A stretch of DNA of 15,512 nt from Ruminococcaceae bacterium UBA5406 (GTDB lineage Bacteria; Bacillota; Clostridia; Oscillospirales; Acutalibacteraceae): NCBI GenBank assembly GCA_002407675.1, contig DHNW01000001.1:1-15512 (forward strand), given 5' to 3'. Shown piece by piece: positions 1 to 6,179 of the stretch (position 1 is its first letter; each line of letters opens with the position of its first letter). The translations under genes were made by a program, and so were the position numbers. Under the pieces are notes generated by a model, which made no database searches, was not told the origin of the DNA, and was given only the letters and a program-made list of their open reading frames with translations.

Positions 1-9
1 GGATTTTAA

Positions 10-219
10 ATGTCTGCTGGCTGTAAAGATATGCCGCTGACGCTGGAACAAGTAAAGCAACTTAAACCCGGAACACCGGTTATCATTGTATGCAATGACA
101 AATTGGAAAACATCAAAAATTTTGGAATCAACTTTGAACTGAACTATTGGGGAGATGGAGATATAGCTGACGGCACCATCAAAGTCTACGCCCGCAAACC
201 GGAAGGGAGAAAAAAATGA
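10..219 (+). CDS. Small phage/ICE-type hypothetical protein (69 aa)
   Basis: This is a small soluble-looking protein with no signal peptide or membrane segment. After a short lead it has PLTLEQVKQLKPGTPV, then a V-I-V strand and a short WG-containing segment, and it ends in YARKPEG. This layout (PLTLEQL... then a short beta-rich core, then Y-x-RKPEG) is one I associate with small Firmicute phage and ICE proteins of unknown role; that is recollection, not a search. An in-frame TAA at 7-9 fixes the longest start at ATG 10. ATG 31, just before PLTLEQ, is an alternative, and neither has a strong Shine-Dalgarno. The gene overlaps the next by four bases, and its 3' end carries the GGAAGGGAG that serves as the next gene's ribosome binding site. 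The function is unknown. Confidence 0.6.
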   Translation: MSAGCKDMPLTLEQVKQLKPGTPVIIVCNDKLENIKNFGINFELNYWGDGDIADGTIKVYARKPEGRKK

Positions 220-728
220 TGGAAAAACTGAAAGCGTGCCCGCACTGTGGAGGAAAAGCCGTATTTGAGCGGTTCAACAATCCTAAAAACTGGTTTGTTG
301 TACGCTGCACTGTATGCGGCTGTCAAACGGATGGCTTTCGCATAAACCATGATGACGCTACTGACGCACAAAACAAATCGGCAAATGCTGCTGTCTGGAA
401 CCGCCGCGCCGAACCGGAGAATAAGCCGCTGACGGCGGAAAATGAGGAGTCGAAAGGCCGTTTTGCTGGGAGCGGAGAAAAAAGTGAATACATAAAGGTA
501 CCAAACAATTTATCCAGGGAATTACTCATTAAGGAATTTGGTATCAGCGCCGTAGAATGGTACGAAAGCTATCTGGCCGATAGAATCAGCCTTGGAAAAA
601 CATATCTTAATCCGCAAAAAACAATCTATCTGTGGGCCACACGCGACAGGGAGACTGGAGGAGGCTGGTTTAGCCGGTTGCCGCGTCAATACGATGGACA
701 CAAAAGTAAAGGACATGGAGGGTCGTAA
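216..728 (+). CDS. Lar-like zinc-ribbon protein with C-terminal extension (170 aa)
   Basis: The N terminus has a zinc-ribbon layout: CPHCGG at residues 8-13, then CTVCGC about 20 residues later, then an A-VWNRR motif near residue 60. That set is the hallmark of the Lar family (restriction alleviation; Rac-prophage Lar modulates type I restriction). Typical family members are about 60-100 aa. This one continues with a polar linker starting at PENKPLT and a separate C-terminal part (about 90-170) containing a W-Y-x-S-Y segment and GGGWFSRLP, which I do not recognise. The two parts may be a fusion made at the PLT junction. The start at 216 overlaps the previous stop and has GGAAGGGAG upstream. 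The zinc ribbon is seen directly; anti-restriction function is a family-based inference and is often not demonstrated for such homologues. Confidence 0.7.
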   Translation: MMEKLKACPHCGGKAVFERFNNPKNWFVVRCTVCGCQTDGFRINHDDATDAQNKSANAAVWNRRAEPENKPLTAENEESKGRFAGSGEKSEYIKVPNNLSRELLIKEFGISAVEWYESYLADRISLGKTYLNPQKTIYLWATRDRETGGGWFSRLPRQYDGHKSKGHGGS

Positions 729-731
729 GAT

Positions 732-965
732 ATGGTACACACCGTAAATAAGCCGCTGACGCTGTTTAGCGCGATCGCGGAAAGCCCTAAAGCACTCGCA
801 AAATTTTTGCGGGCAGTTGAAATTGGCAAAATCAAACTTGATAGATGCTTTTGTAAATCGAATTGTGGAGATGATGATGGCTGCCCGCATGAATTGCAAT
901 GTATCATAAATTGGCTTAACCAGCCTTACGCCCGCAAGCCGGAAGGGAGTGAAAACAATGAATGA
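732..965 (+). CDS. Small Cys-containing phage-type protein (77 aa)
   Basis: The ATG at 732 sits behind a good GGAGG (717-721 region), three bases after the previous stop. The protein begins M-V-H-T-V-NKPLTL, echoing the PLTL start of the first gene. A helical stretch follows (AIAESPKALAKFLRAVE), then a Cys cluster, FCKSNC...GCPHELQC, that could bind a metal. It ends in YARKPEG like the first gene. No known enzymatic motif is visible. The same beginning and end as the protein at 10-219, with a different middle, suggests modular exchange. The gene overlaps the next one by eight bases. The function is unknown. Confidence 0.6.
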   Translation: MVHTVNKPLTLFSAIAESPKALAKFLRAVEIGKIKLDRCFCKSNCGDDDGCPHELQCIINWLNQPYARKPEGSENNE

Positions 966-1113
966 TAAGAAGGAAGAAAACAAGCCATATGAACACTGCG
1001 AAAGCTGCGAGTACAAAGGAAATCATTGCCATGTGAACGACAAATTTCAGCGCCTTCCGCGCGCAGAAGGCGGCCTCGGGCTGTGCATCAAAATTGGCGG
1101 ACGCGGTAATTAA
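958..1113 (+). CDS. Cys-rich small hypothetical protein (51 aa)
   Basis: This short frame opens at ATG 958 inside the end of the previous gene, preceded by GGAAGGGAG at ideal distance, and ends at TAA 1111-1113. It encodes 51 residues. A charged N terminus is followed by a Cys/His cluster, HCESCEYKGNHCH, and a lone Cys near residue 43 (GLCIKI), which together could hold one zinc ion. The overlapping arrangement, good ribosome binding site and motif-like cysteines support it being a real gene. I do not recognise the family. Confidence 0.55.
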   Translation: MNDKKEENKPYEHCESCEYKGNHCHVNDKFQRLPRAEGGLGLCIKIGGRGN

Positions 1114-1174
1114 AAAAAGAAGGGAGAAAAAACCGATTATTTGAACCGGACAATTACTTTGCAGGAGGTAAACA

Positions 1175-2125
1175 ATGAGTGATCTGGAGCAAACGGCGGT
1201 TAAGCGTATTCGTTTGGCTGCAAAAATGTCACAGCAATATTATCAAGAGCCGTTGCTTATTTGCAATTCGGGCGGCAAAGATTCTCTTGTACTTCTTGCC
1301 ATTGCCAAAGCGGCAGGGATTAAATACGAGATGGTGCATAGCCACACAACGGCTGACGCACCGGAAACTGTAAGATATGTGCGCAGACAGATATACGAGC
1401 TTGAATGCGCGGGAATCAAGACCGAAATTCATTACCCAGTTTATAAAGGCAAGCGTACTTCCATGTGGGCGCTGATTCCACAGAAGCTGATGCCTCCTAC
1501 ACGTTTTGCAAGATATTGTTGCAAAATCTTGAAAGAAACGACCGAGAACCACCGCTATATTGCTACAGGAGTTAGAGCCTCAGAAAGCAAAGGAAGGGCT
1601 GATTCCGCAGAATTTGAGACCCGAACATCTAGGAAAGCAGACAAGGGAAGATTTAGCTATGAGCATACGGCGGAAGTATTCAGCGAGGCGCAAACGCTTC
1701 CAGATGTGTATGACTGCCAGCTCATAACCGCGTGCAAAAAACACAAGCAAGTGTCTGTATTGCCAATAGTCGATTGGACCGACGAAGATATATGGAATTA
1801 CATACGCTCAGAGCGTCTCAAATATAACCCGCTATATGACTATGGATATGCTTTTGACCGTGTCGGTTGTATTGGCTGCCCTTTAGCATCACGAAAAAAG
1901 CGTTTGGCCGAATTTGCAAAACATCCAGCGTACAAGAATATGTACATCCGTGCATTTGACCGGTGCATAGCACGGCGCAAAGCACTCGGGAAACACGGAG
2001 TTACCGACAACAAAGACTGGAGTACGGGAGCAAAAATGTTTGACTGGTGGATGGAGGACAAAAACCTTGAAGGCCAGGTTGCATTTGAAGGGGTGAAATC
2101 AGAAGGGAGCGGATTGCAAAATTAG
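1175..2125 (+). CDS. PAPS-reductase-family protein (PP-loop ATP pyrophosphatase fold), 316 aa
   Basis: The PP-loop SGGKDS lies at residues 32-37, preceded by the strand PLLICN; this is the ATP-pyrophosphatase signature of the PAPS reductase/ATP sulfurylase-like superfamily. Further family marks are a TGVRASES segment (131-138, the equivalent of the basic substrate loop), LPIVDWTDEDIW (196-207) and GCIGCP (231-236). A CC pair at 115-116 plus C232/C235 gives four candidate Fe-S or redox cysteines. Members of this family are common in Firmicute prophages and ICEs and are often of unknown substrate; DndC-like sulfur transfer to DNA is one known role in the superfamily. No Dnd partners are present here, so I do not assign one. 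The ATG at 1175 follows GCAGGAGGTAA. The gene is full length and stands just downstream of the small phage-type genes. Confidence 0.88.
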   Translation: MSDLEQTAVKRIRLAAKMSQQYYQEPLLICNSGGKDSLVLLAIAKAAGIKYEMVHSHTTADAPETVRYVRRQIYELECAGIKTEIHYPVYKGKRTSMWALIPQKLMPPTRFARYCCKILKETTENHRYIATGVRASESKGRADSAEFETRTSRKADKGRFSYEHTAEVFSEAQTLPDVYDCQLITACKKHKQVSVLPIVDWTDEDIWNYIRSERLKYNPLYDYGYAFDRVGCIGCPLASRKKRLAEFAKHPAYKNMYIRAFDRCIARRKALGKHGVTDNKDWSTGAKMFDWWMEDKNLEGQVAFEGVKSEGSGLQN

Positions 2126-2175
2126 CTTCGCTATATTCCTTTCTGTAAATCCGCTCGTCCAAGGAAATACGCCTA

Positions 2176-2319
2176 ATGAAGGATTGCATTCAAGAGCTTA
2201 AAAAACGAGGGGCAAATGTTGTTCTTGTTGACCCGAAAAGAGAATACAAAATTCAGAGCCACGTTCCAAGCAGATTAACGCAGATAAAAGGAAGTGAGAA
2301 TCCGAAAAAATACGATTGA
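2176..2319 (+). CDS. Small hypothetical protein (47 aa)
   Basis: ATG 2176 opens a 47-codon frame ending at TGA 2317-2319. It encodes a basic protein with a short helix (IQELKKRG) and a hydrophobic strand (ANVVLVDP), followed by a polar tail. AAGGAA at 2161-2165 is a possible ribosome binding site. It overlaps the next small frame. It looks like coding sequence (amphipathic helix plus strand) and may be the end of a larger ancestral gene, since an in-frame stop lies at 2146. The family is not recognised and no function is proposed. Confidence 0.4.
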   Translation: MKDCIQELKKRGANVVLVDPKREYKIQSHVPSRLTQIKGSENPKKYD

Positions 2320-2383
2320 TCAAGCACTGGTGGAACAATGCCTGACAATGGAACCGGACCATATTTACAATAAGGAGAAATGA
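2294..2383 (+). CDS. Micro-ORF, coupled (29 aa)
   Basis: GTG 2294 directly follows AAAGGAA and opens a 29-codon frame ending at TGA 2381-2383. The residues include IDQALVEQCLTMEPDHIY, a plausible amphipathic helix. The stop overlaps the ATG of the next frame as ATGA, the usual sign of translational coupling. It is small, and the call rests mainly on this overlap and on sensible amino acid content. The function is unknown. Confidence 0.35.
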   Translation: MRIRKNTIDQALVEQCLTMEPDHIYNKEK

Positions 2384-2466
2384 TTTTGAATGTTTACATA
2401 ATATGGGCTTTAACCGCTATTGCGTTGGCGGTTACTGTTCCACTGGCCGCCCGGGCAGTTCGATGA
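2380..2466 (+). CDS. Small single-pass membrane peptide (28 aa)
   Basis: The frame begins at ATG 2380 (overlapping the previous stop), or at TTG 2386, which sits at better distance from AAGGAG at 2372-2377. Nearly the whole product is hydrophobic (YIIWALTAIALAVTVPLAA) and ends in basic RAVR, so it would be a single transmembrane helix with a positive C-terminal tip. Such short membrane peptides are common in phage and ICE gene strings. It ends in an ATGA overlap with the next frame. The function is unknown. Confidence 0.45.
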   Translation: MILNVYIIWALTAIALAVTVPLAARAVR

Positions 2467-2489
2467 AACATTTACAGGGGGAGAATGTG

Positions 2490-2672
2490 ATGATGCACTG
2501 TCAAACAAAGCCGGAAATCTGTGTTGATATATCAGCTGCAAAAATCCGGAACTGGGGCAGCTGCTGCCAAAATATGAGGGCCTACCTTCAGCCGGGAGGA
2601 CATCCCCTTCTGGATACCCTGCAAAGCCGGGATGGGATAAAAATAAAAATATATCTGGATAATGAAACATAG
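2490..2672 (+). CDS. Small hypothetical protein (60 aa)
   Basis: The most likely start is ATG 2490, seven bases after GGGGGAG (2477-2483). ATG 2463 is an alternative that overlaps the membrane peptide's stop as ATGA and would add nine residues. The 60-residue product has four Cys including a CC pair, and a C terminus that looks like a beta hairpin (DGIKIKIYLDNE). It is the last gene before the terminator at 2676. I see no known domain. Confidence 0.45.
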   Translation: MMHCQTKPEICVDISAAKIRNWGSCCQNMRAYLQPGGHPLLDTLQSRDGIKIKIYLDNET

Positions 2673-2675
2673 TGA

Positions 2676-2710
2676 AAGCGGTTGATTGATTCAGCCGCTT
2701 CTTTATTTTA
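2676..2710 (+). terminator. Intrinsic terminator
   Basis: The stem AAGCGG (2676-2681) pairs with CCGCTT (2695-2700), and an inner TGA/TCA pairing flanks a short loop. The stem is followed by the T-rich CTTTATTTT. It lies four bases after the stop at 2672 and closes the small-gene string. Confidence 0.8.
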
Positions 2711-2722
2711 AACGCAGAGCAG

Positions 2723-2757
2723 CGGGGCCGAGAGCCCCGTTAATGCGGCCAGGCCCC
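2723..2757 (+). promoter_or_regulatory. GC-rich leader with two competing hairpins
   Basis: CGGGGC (2723-2728) can pair with GCCCCG (2734-2739) over a five-base loop. GGGGCC (2724-2729) can instead pair with GGCCCC (2752-2757). The two pairings exclude each other. The element sits about 65 bases upstream of the replication-type gene at 2821. A switch or attenuator role is inference. No good sigma-A promoter was found between the terminator and the gene. Confidence 0.35.
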
Positions 2758-2820
2758 TAAAAGGCCCGACGGTTGCAAGCCCGCAGAAATCTATATTTTG
2801 AGAAAAGGAAGGAAAAGAAA

Positions 2821-3825
2821 ATGTCAGGATTTCAGGGAAAATTCAGGCGCAGAAAGACGAACTTTGCAGCAGTGTCAAATAATGCTTTACAGGATTCCAG
2901 TCTTTCGCTGAGGGCGAAAGGGCTGTATGCCATGATTCAAAGCTACATCAATATTCCGAGTTATGACCTTTACAAAGGATATCTAATGAAAATCTGTCTG
3001 GAAGGAGAAAGAGCCTTCAATGCTGCGTGGAAAGAGCTGAAGGAACATGGATACCTAAAACTTTACCGGATGCCGGGAAAACAGTGTGGCCGGTTTGTAT
3101 ATGAGTATGAATTGTTGGACACAGCCGACCGATCATCTTCTTCCACAATAAATCTCAACTCTCAGGGTAAACCAATCAAGCCAGCCAAACCGAAAAAACA
3201 TGATTTGAATAAAGGTGATTCTGAACCCCCACAGAAAGCCTTAGAAGATAGAAGCGACCACCCCCTACAAAATGTACCCTATGGTCAAAGCGTACCAGAA
3301 ACCCCAAAAAATGAACCTGACCATACCCTACATTTTGCACCCTATGCTCCATGCACCCCATGCTCGGAGCACCCGGTGCTCAATGTGGGCAGTAAAAATA
3401 AAAGTGATTTTAATAAAAATGACAATAAAAAAAATAAGGGTAATGGTCAGTCAGTCTATCAGGAAGAAACAGGAGAACCTTCTGTGACGGACGGACAGAC
3501 GGACGAAATCCGTGAAGCTTTGAAAGAGCAGATCGACTACAGCTATTTTGAGGATAATCTGCCGGAAGAACTGCCAGGGGTAAATGCTCTGCTGGACTGC
3601 ATGGTGGAAATGCTGGTAAACCCGTCCACGTCCATCAACAGAGTGCCGCAGAGCCGCCATGCCCTGAAGCGGTACATAGAAAAGGCCGATTCGGATACGG
3701 TCAAAGGATTTCTGGAACACATGCGCGGCTGTCCCATGCGAAAGGTAAAAAATATCAGCGCCTACTGGAAAAGCGCCTTCATCAATTTCCTGCGGGAAGA
3801 TAATTTTGTCCTCCAGACGGTTTAG
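2821..3825 (+). CDS. Replication-initiator-type winged-helix protein with DUF6017-like C terminus (334 aa)
   Basis: Residues 12-98 form a winged helix of the kind in RepA-N/DnaD-style initiators and many ICE helix-turn-helix proteins: N-F-A-x-V-S-N, SLSLRAKGLYAMIQSY, a recognition-helix region GERAFNAAWKELKEHGYL, and a wing ending in Y-E-Y-E-L. Residues 100-225 are a polar low-complexity linker with repeated NVPYG/FAPY-like motifs. The C-terminal 226-334, from EQIDYSYFEDN to a helical end with VKNISAYWKSAFINFL, resembles DUF6017, which is often joined to this winged helix on Firmicute mobile elements. ATG 2821 follows AAGGAAGG; a TTG 48 bases upstream is open but lies in the leader. The probable role is replication control of the element, by family association only. 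Confidence 0.8.
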   Translation: MSGFQGKFRRRKTNFAAVSNNALQDSSLSLRAKGLYAMIQSYINIPSYDLYKGYLMKICLEGERAFNAAWKELKEHGYLKLYRMPGKQCGRFVYEYELLDTADRSSSSTINLNSQGKPIKPAKPKKHDLNKGDSEPPQKALEDRSDHPLQNVPYGQSVPETPKNEPDHTLHFAPYAPCTPCSEHPVLNVGSKNKSDFNKNDNKKNKGNGQSVYQEETGEPSVTDGQTDEIREALKEQIDYSYFEDNLPEELPGVNALLDCMVEMLVNPSTSINRVPQSRHALKRYIEKADSDTVKGFLEHMRGCPMRKVKNISAYWKSAFINFLREDNFVLQTV

Positions 3826-3840
3826 AGGGAGGACGGAAGA

Positions 3841-4107
3841 ATGAAAATCACAAGAATCCAGTTCCGCAACATTCACGGAGATGAACGGCTGAGAGCGCTG
3901 GCCAGTATCACGCTGGACGGTGTGTTGACCATTGATGATATTGCCATTGTCCAGCTCGGCAGAGGGTTTACCGTGCGGTATCCGCGCAACCGGTACCGGC
4001 AGTATATCGTGCTGCCCCGGACGCCGGAGGCGACTAAGCGGATCGAAAACAAACTGCTGCACAGTTACCGGAAATTTCTGTGCGGCGAAAGGGGGAATAC
4101 GACGTGA
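3841..4107 (+). CDS. spoVG: SpoVG-family protein (88 aa)
   Basis: MKITRIQFRNI, then the segment ending LRALASITLDG, then DDIAIV and a basic P-R-N-R-x-R-Q-Y-I stretch match the SpoVG fold and its order of motifs (SpoVG begins MKVTDVRLR, has ASITLD, then HDIRVI). SpoVG is a small nucleic-acid-binding regulator. Copies on mobile elements are common beside replication-type genes and need not act in sporulation. The length of 88 aa is normal. GAGGGAGGA precedes the ATG by about seven bases, only 15 bases after the preceding stop, so it is co-transcribed with the HTH gene. Its stop overlaps the next GTG start. Confidence 0.82.
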   Translation: MKITRIQFRNIHGDERLRALASITLDGVLTIDDIAIVQLGRGFTVRYPRNRYRQYIVLPRTPEATKRIENKLLHSYRKFLCGERGNTT

Positions 4108-4283
4108 ATGCGAATGAAGAAATGTGCCTGTGCTATGGATATACGAGAGGCCGGACGTGCCGCCAGTGTCTAGACTGGAAGAAAGAATACTGTAGCAAGA
4201 CAAACAAAAAGGCCAAATGCCCTGCTTGGGGAACAGCTTGCGGAAAATTCCGGCGGAATCCGGATGTATTGGCCATTGACTGA
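4104..4283 (+). CDS. Cys-rich small protein (59 aa)
   Basis: The chosen start is GTG 4104, which overlaps the previous TGA as GTGA and has AAAGGGGG about eight bases upstream. An earlier GTG at 4080 is open but lacks a clear site. The product has seven Cys (residues 8, 10, 19, 22, 30, 39, 46) in 59, with C-L-C, C-R-Q-C and spaced single Cys. It is likely a metal-binding treble-clef or ribbon-type protein. It is basic in the middle (KTNKKAK). No family is recognised. It is the last gene of the replication-region operon before a terminator. Confidence 0.6.
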   Translation: MNANEEMCLCYGYTRGRTCRQCLDWKKEYCSKTNKKAKCPAWGTACGKFRRNPDVLAID

Positions 4284-4285
4284 AC

Positions 4286-4324
4286 AGGCAGGAAAAGCGG
4301 AGCAGCTCTTCCTGCTTTTATTTT
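4286..4324 (+). terminator. Intrinsic terminator
   Basis: GCAGGAA (4288-4294) pairs with TTCCTGC (4309-4315), with extra AGC/GCT pairing inside, followed by TTTTATTTT. It starts at the stop of the Cys-rich gene and separates the replication-type genes from the Sel1 gene. Confidence 0.85.
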
Positions 4325-4345
4325 GCTGATTGGGAAGTGATTGCT

Positions 4346-5785
4346 ATGGAAAATGAAGATCAAACAGCCGCTGAAGCCCCCAAAGACCGTGCCTGCGACG
4401 ATCCGGATGAATGGGAAAAGTATTCTCCCTCTGAACTTGCACGGGCATGGTATCAGGAAGAGGCCCTATACGGCCAGTCTGATGAACTGCCTTCTGCCGG
4501 AGATGAAGATGTACTACAGGCGTATTTAGATGCGGCAGGGCGCGGAAATATCTGCGCCCAGTTTGCTGTGGGAAAAATGTATCTAAATGGAATAATGGCG
4601 GAATATAACCCGTTCCAGGCAGCGCTATGGTTTTCCCGGGCTTCCGCAGCGGACAGCCCATTTGCCAGCTATGAACTTGCTAAAATGTACGAATCCGGAA
4701 CCGGCATGAAAGCCGATTCAAGAATGGCAGAAGAACTGTTCCAAAAAGCGTATACCGGATTTTTGAAAATTCATGAACGATTCCATGACCCGGCAGTTGA
4801 ACTGAAAATATCGGCTATCCGCAGCCGGGGATACATATTTTCCGATGTTCCAGACGGAAACCGGCAGGCTCAAGCAGCAGTGAAGGCCGTTACTGCCATA
4901 CGTCCGATCAAGGCAAGAAAAATCACACGGGCATCAAGACGGAGATACAGGCTGCCGCGCCGAAAAAGAAAGCATCCGGATGGCATAGACCGCATGGAAC
5001 TGCTTAACGGAAAGTTAGCCCGGTCGAGAAGCGTACCATGCAGCCATTCTGATCTCCATACAAGGCTGCCTTTTCCTTCCCAGTCTGCTGCTGGTGGGAG
5101 CCAAAATTCCGGATTTCTGCCTAACGGTATCGCCCCGGTCCCGGAATTGGGAAAACAGCTGCCGACTTTTCCGCAACTTGATATGGAGGGTTCCGTTCAG
5201 GCAGATAAAGAGTATCTGCCACAGTGCGAAAAGGCACCTGACGATTCAGATCAAACGGAAACCACAGACAGTTCGATAACTGCCGTTAATGGCAATATCA
5301 GCCCGGAGTCTGGCGAGCCGCTAAACAATAGCTCCGGTGCAGCAATTCCGCAAGAAAAGGAGGATACATCCACGGAGCTGGAAAATCATCCGGCAGCTGT
5401 ACCTGCCGCCGTTCCAGATCCTCCTGTTTTAGAAACGGCTCCGGATCCCAATCACTCCGAAGCCAAGGGCAGCGTCTCCGACCCGAAAGGAGGTGAAGAG
5501 GATACGGAGCAGGTTTTCGGGTATAAAGATCCTCAGAATTTCAAAGACGCTTTGCATATTCTTGAAAATTTTCCAGCGGAACCGGGTGAAACCTGCGCAG
5601 TGCTGAATGAGGGTGAAGTAGTCTGCGGTCAAATTGACCGCATTGAGATTTATCAAAATGCCCTTTTGATTTCTGCAATGGTTGAAGATCTTCGCAGACC
5701 GTATCCTGTTTCTTTGGTTGGGAAAAAGATTTTTATTGGTCCTGAATGCTGTCAAGAAGCGCAGAAAGCCGCACAAAAAAATTAA
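4346..5785 (+). CDS. Sel1-repeat protein with disordered linker and unknown C-terminal domain (479 aa)
   Basis: Residues 64-140 contain two Sel1-like repeats: AQFAVGKMYLNG...AALWFSRASA and ASYELAKMYESG...AEELFQKAY. Sel1 repeats are helical protein-interaction scaffolds. In Firmicute ICEs they are often joined to relaxase or mobilisation proteins, but no relaxase motif is visible here. Residues 180-230 are very basic (SRRRYRLPRRKRKH). Residues 230-390 are Pro/Glu/Ser-rich and probably disordered. The last 90 residues, from FGYKDPQNFKDALHIL onward, form a compact acidic domain I do not recognise. ATG 4346 has GGGAAG eight bases upstream; GTG 4337 is a weaker alternative. No signal peptide is present, so it is probably cytoplasmic. 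The Sel1 part is seen directly; a mobilisation link is inferred from context only. Confidence 0.65.
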   Translation: MENEDQTAAEAPKDRACDDPDEWEKYSPSELARAWYQEEALYGQSDELPSAGDEDVLQAYLDAAGRGNICAQFAVGKMYLNGIMAEYNPFQAALWFSRASAADSPFASYELAKMYESGTGMKADSRMAEELFQKAYTGFLKIHERFHDPAVELKISAIRSRGYIFSDVPDGNRQAQAAVKAVTAIRPIKARKITRASRRRYRLPRRKRKHPDGIDRMELLNGKLARSRSVPCSHSDLHTRLPFPSQSAAGGSQNSGFLPNGIAPVPELGKQLPTFPQLDMEGSVQADKEYLPQCEKAPDDSDQTETTDSSITAVNGNISPESGEPLNNSSGAAIPQEKEDTSTELENHPAAVPAAVPDPPVLETAPDPNHSEAKGSVSDPKGGEEDTEQVFGYKDPQNFKDALHILENFPAEPGETCAVLNEGEVVCGQIDRIEIYQNALLISAMVEDLRRPYPVSLVGKKIFIGPECCQEAQKAAQKN

Positions 5786-5797
5786 TTTTGGAGTGTG

Positions 5798-5875
5798 ATG
5801 GTAATGAAGCTGATCCAGTGCAGAAACTTTTTCCGGATCTACCCAGGCGGGCGGACAGCCTATGACACCAGCTAG
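5798..5875 (+). CDS. Possible micro-ORF (25 aa)
   Basis: ATG 5798 (or 5804) follows GGAG at 5790-5793 and opens a frame to TAG 5873-5875, encoding a short basic peptide with FFRIYPGGRTAYDTS at its end. It fills much of the gap between the Sel1 gene and the pilus operon. Evidence is limited to the start context. It may be a remnant or chance. Confidence 0.25.
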   Translation: MVMKLIQCRNFFRIYPGGRTAYDTS

Positions 5876-5921
5876 GATTCCGGAAGCAGGCAGGTAAAAA
5901 ATAAAATTATGGAGGTACAAA

Positions 5922-6179
5922 ATGAAACAAAAATTTTTATCCTTTCTGGATGCTGCAAGGCGGAAAAAGGACGCCTTTGCGGTAAAGGCAAGAATTGAGG
6001 CAGGTTCCGCCGCGGCGGCCCTCACGGATACCCGCGGGGAACAAAATACATCAACCTCGGGCCTTGTTATATTTGCACTCATAGCAGTCGGTGCGGCAAT
6101 TCTTTTTTTCAACAAGAAATCTCCAGCGTTCTTCAGCAGCCTGGGGGATAAACTCAAAGGACTGTTCAATTTGTCGTGA
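5922..6179 (+). CDS. Flp-like prepilin (85 aa)
   Basis: The protein has a charged 39-residue leader ending TDTRG, then EQNTSTSG, a single hydrophobic helix (LVIFALIAVGAAILFF, 48-63) and an LGDKLKGLFN ending. In Flp pilins the helix is likewise followed by a G-x-K-L-x-x-x-F-N type tail. A G39/E40 cut would be the prepilin peptidase site. The leader is longer than in usual Flp pilins, and the Glu-Tyr of the classical Flp motif is absent. GGAGG at 5911-5915 places the start at ATG 5922. It is the first gene of the tad operon, the position of flp-1 in classical loci, and overlaps the peptidase gene. It could alternatively be a small membrane accessory protein; the position favours the pilin. Confidence 0.6.
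   Translation: MKQKFLSFLDAARRKKDAFAVKARIEAGSAAAALTDTRGEQNTSTSGLVIFALIAVGAAILFFNKKSPAFFSSLGDKLKGLFNLS

Noticed and set aside
1141..1182. TTG frame of about 13 codons before the PAPS-reductase gene
   Set aside because: It is very short, overlaps the next gene's ribosome binding site and start, and has no supporting signal.
2768..2800. Sigma-A promoter (TTGCAA / TATATT) before 2821
   Set aside because: Spacing is only 13 bases; no acceptable pair was found.
2773..2820. Upstream TTG start for the replication-type HTH gene
   Set aside because: The added residues are leader sequence; ATG 2821 has a good AAGGAAGG and fits the family start.
3451..4203. Long minus-strand frame (250 codons) opposite the HTH/SpoVG genes
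   Set aside because: It is a mirror of well-supported plus-strand genes, has no ribosome binding site, and shows low-complexity shadow composition.
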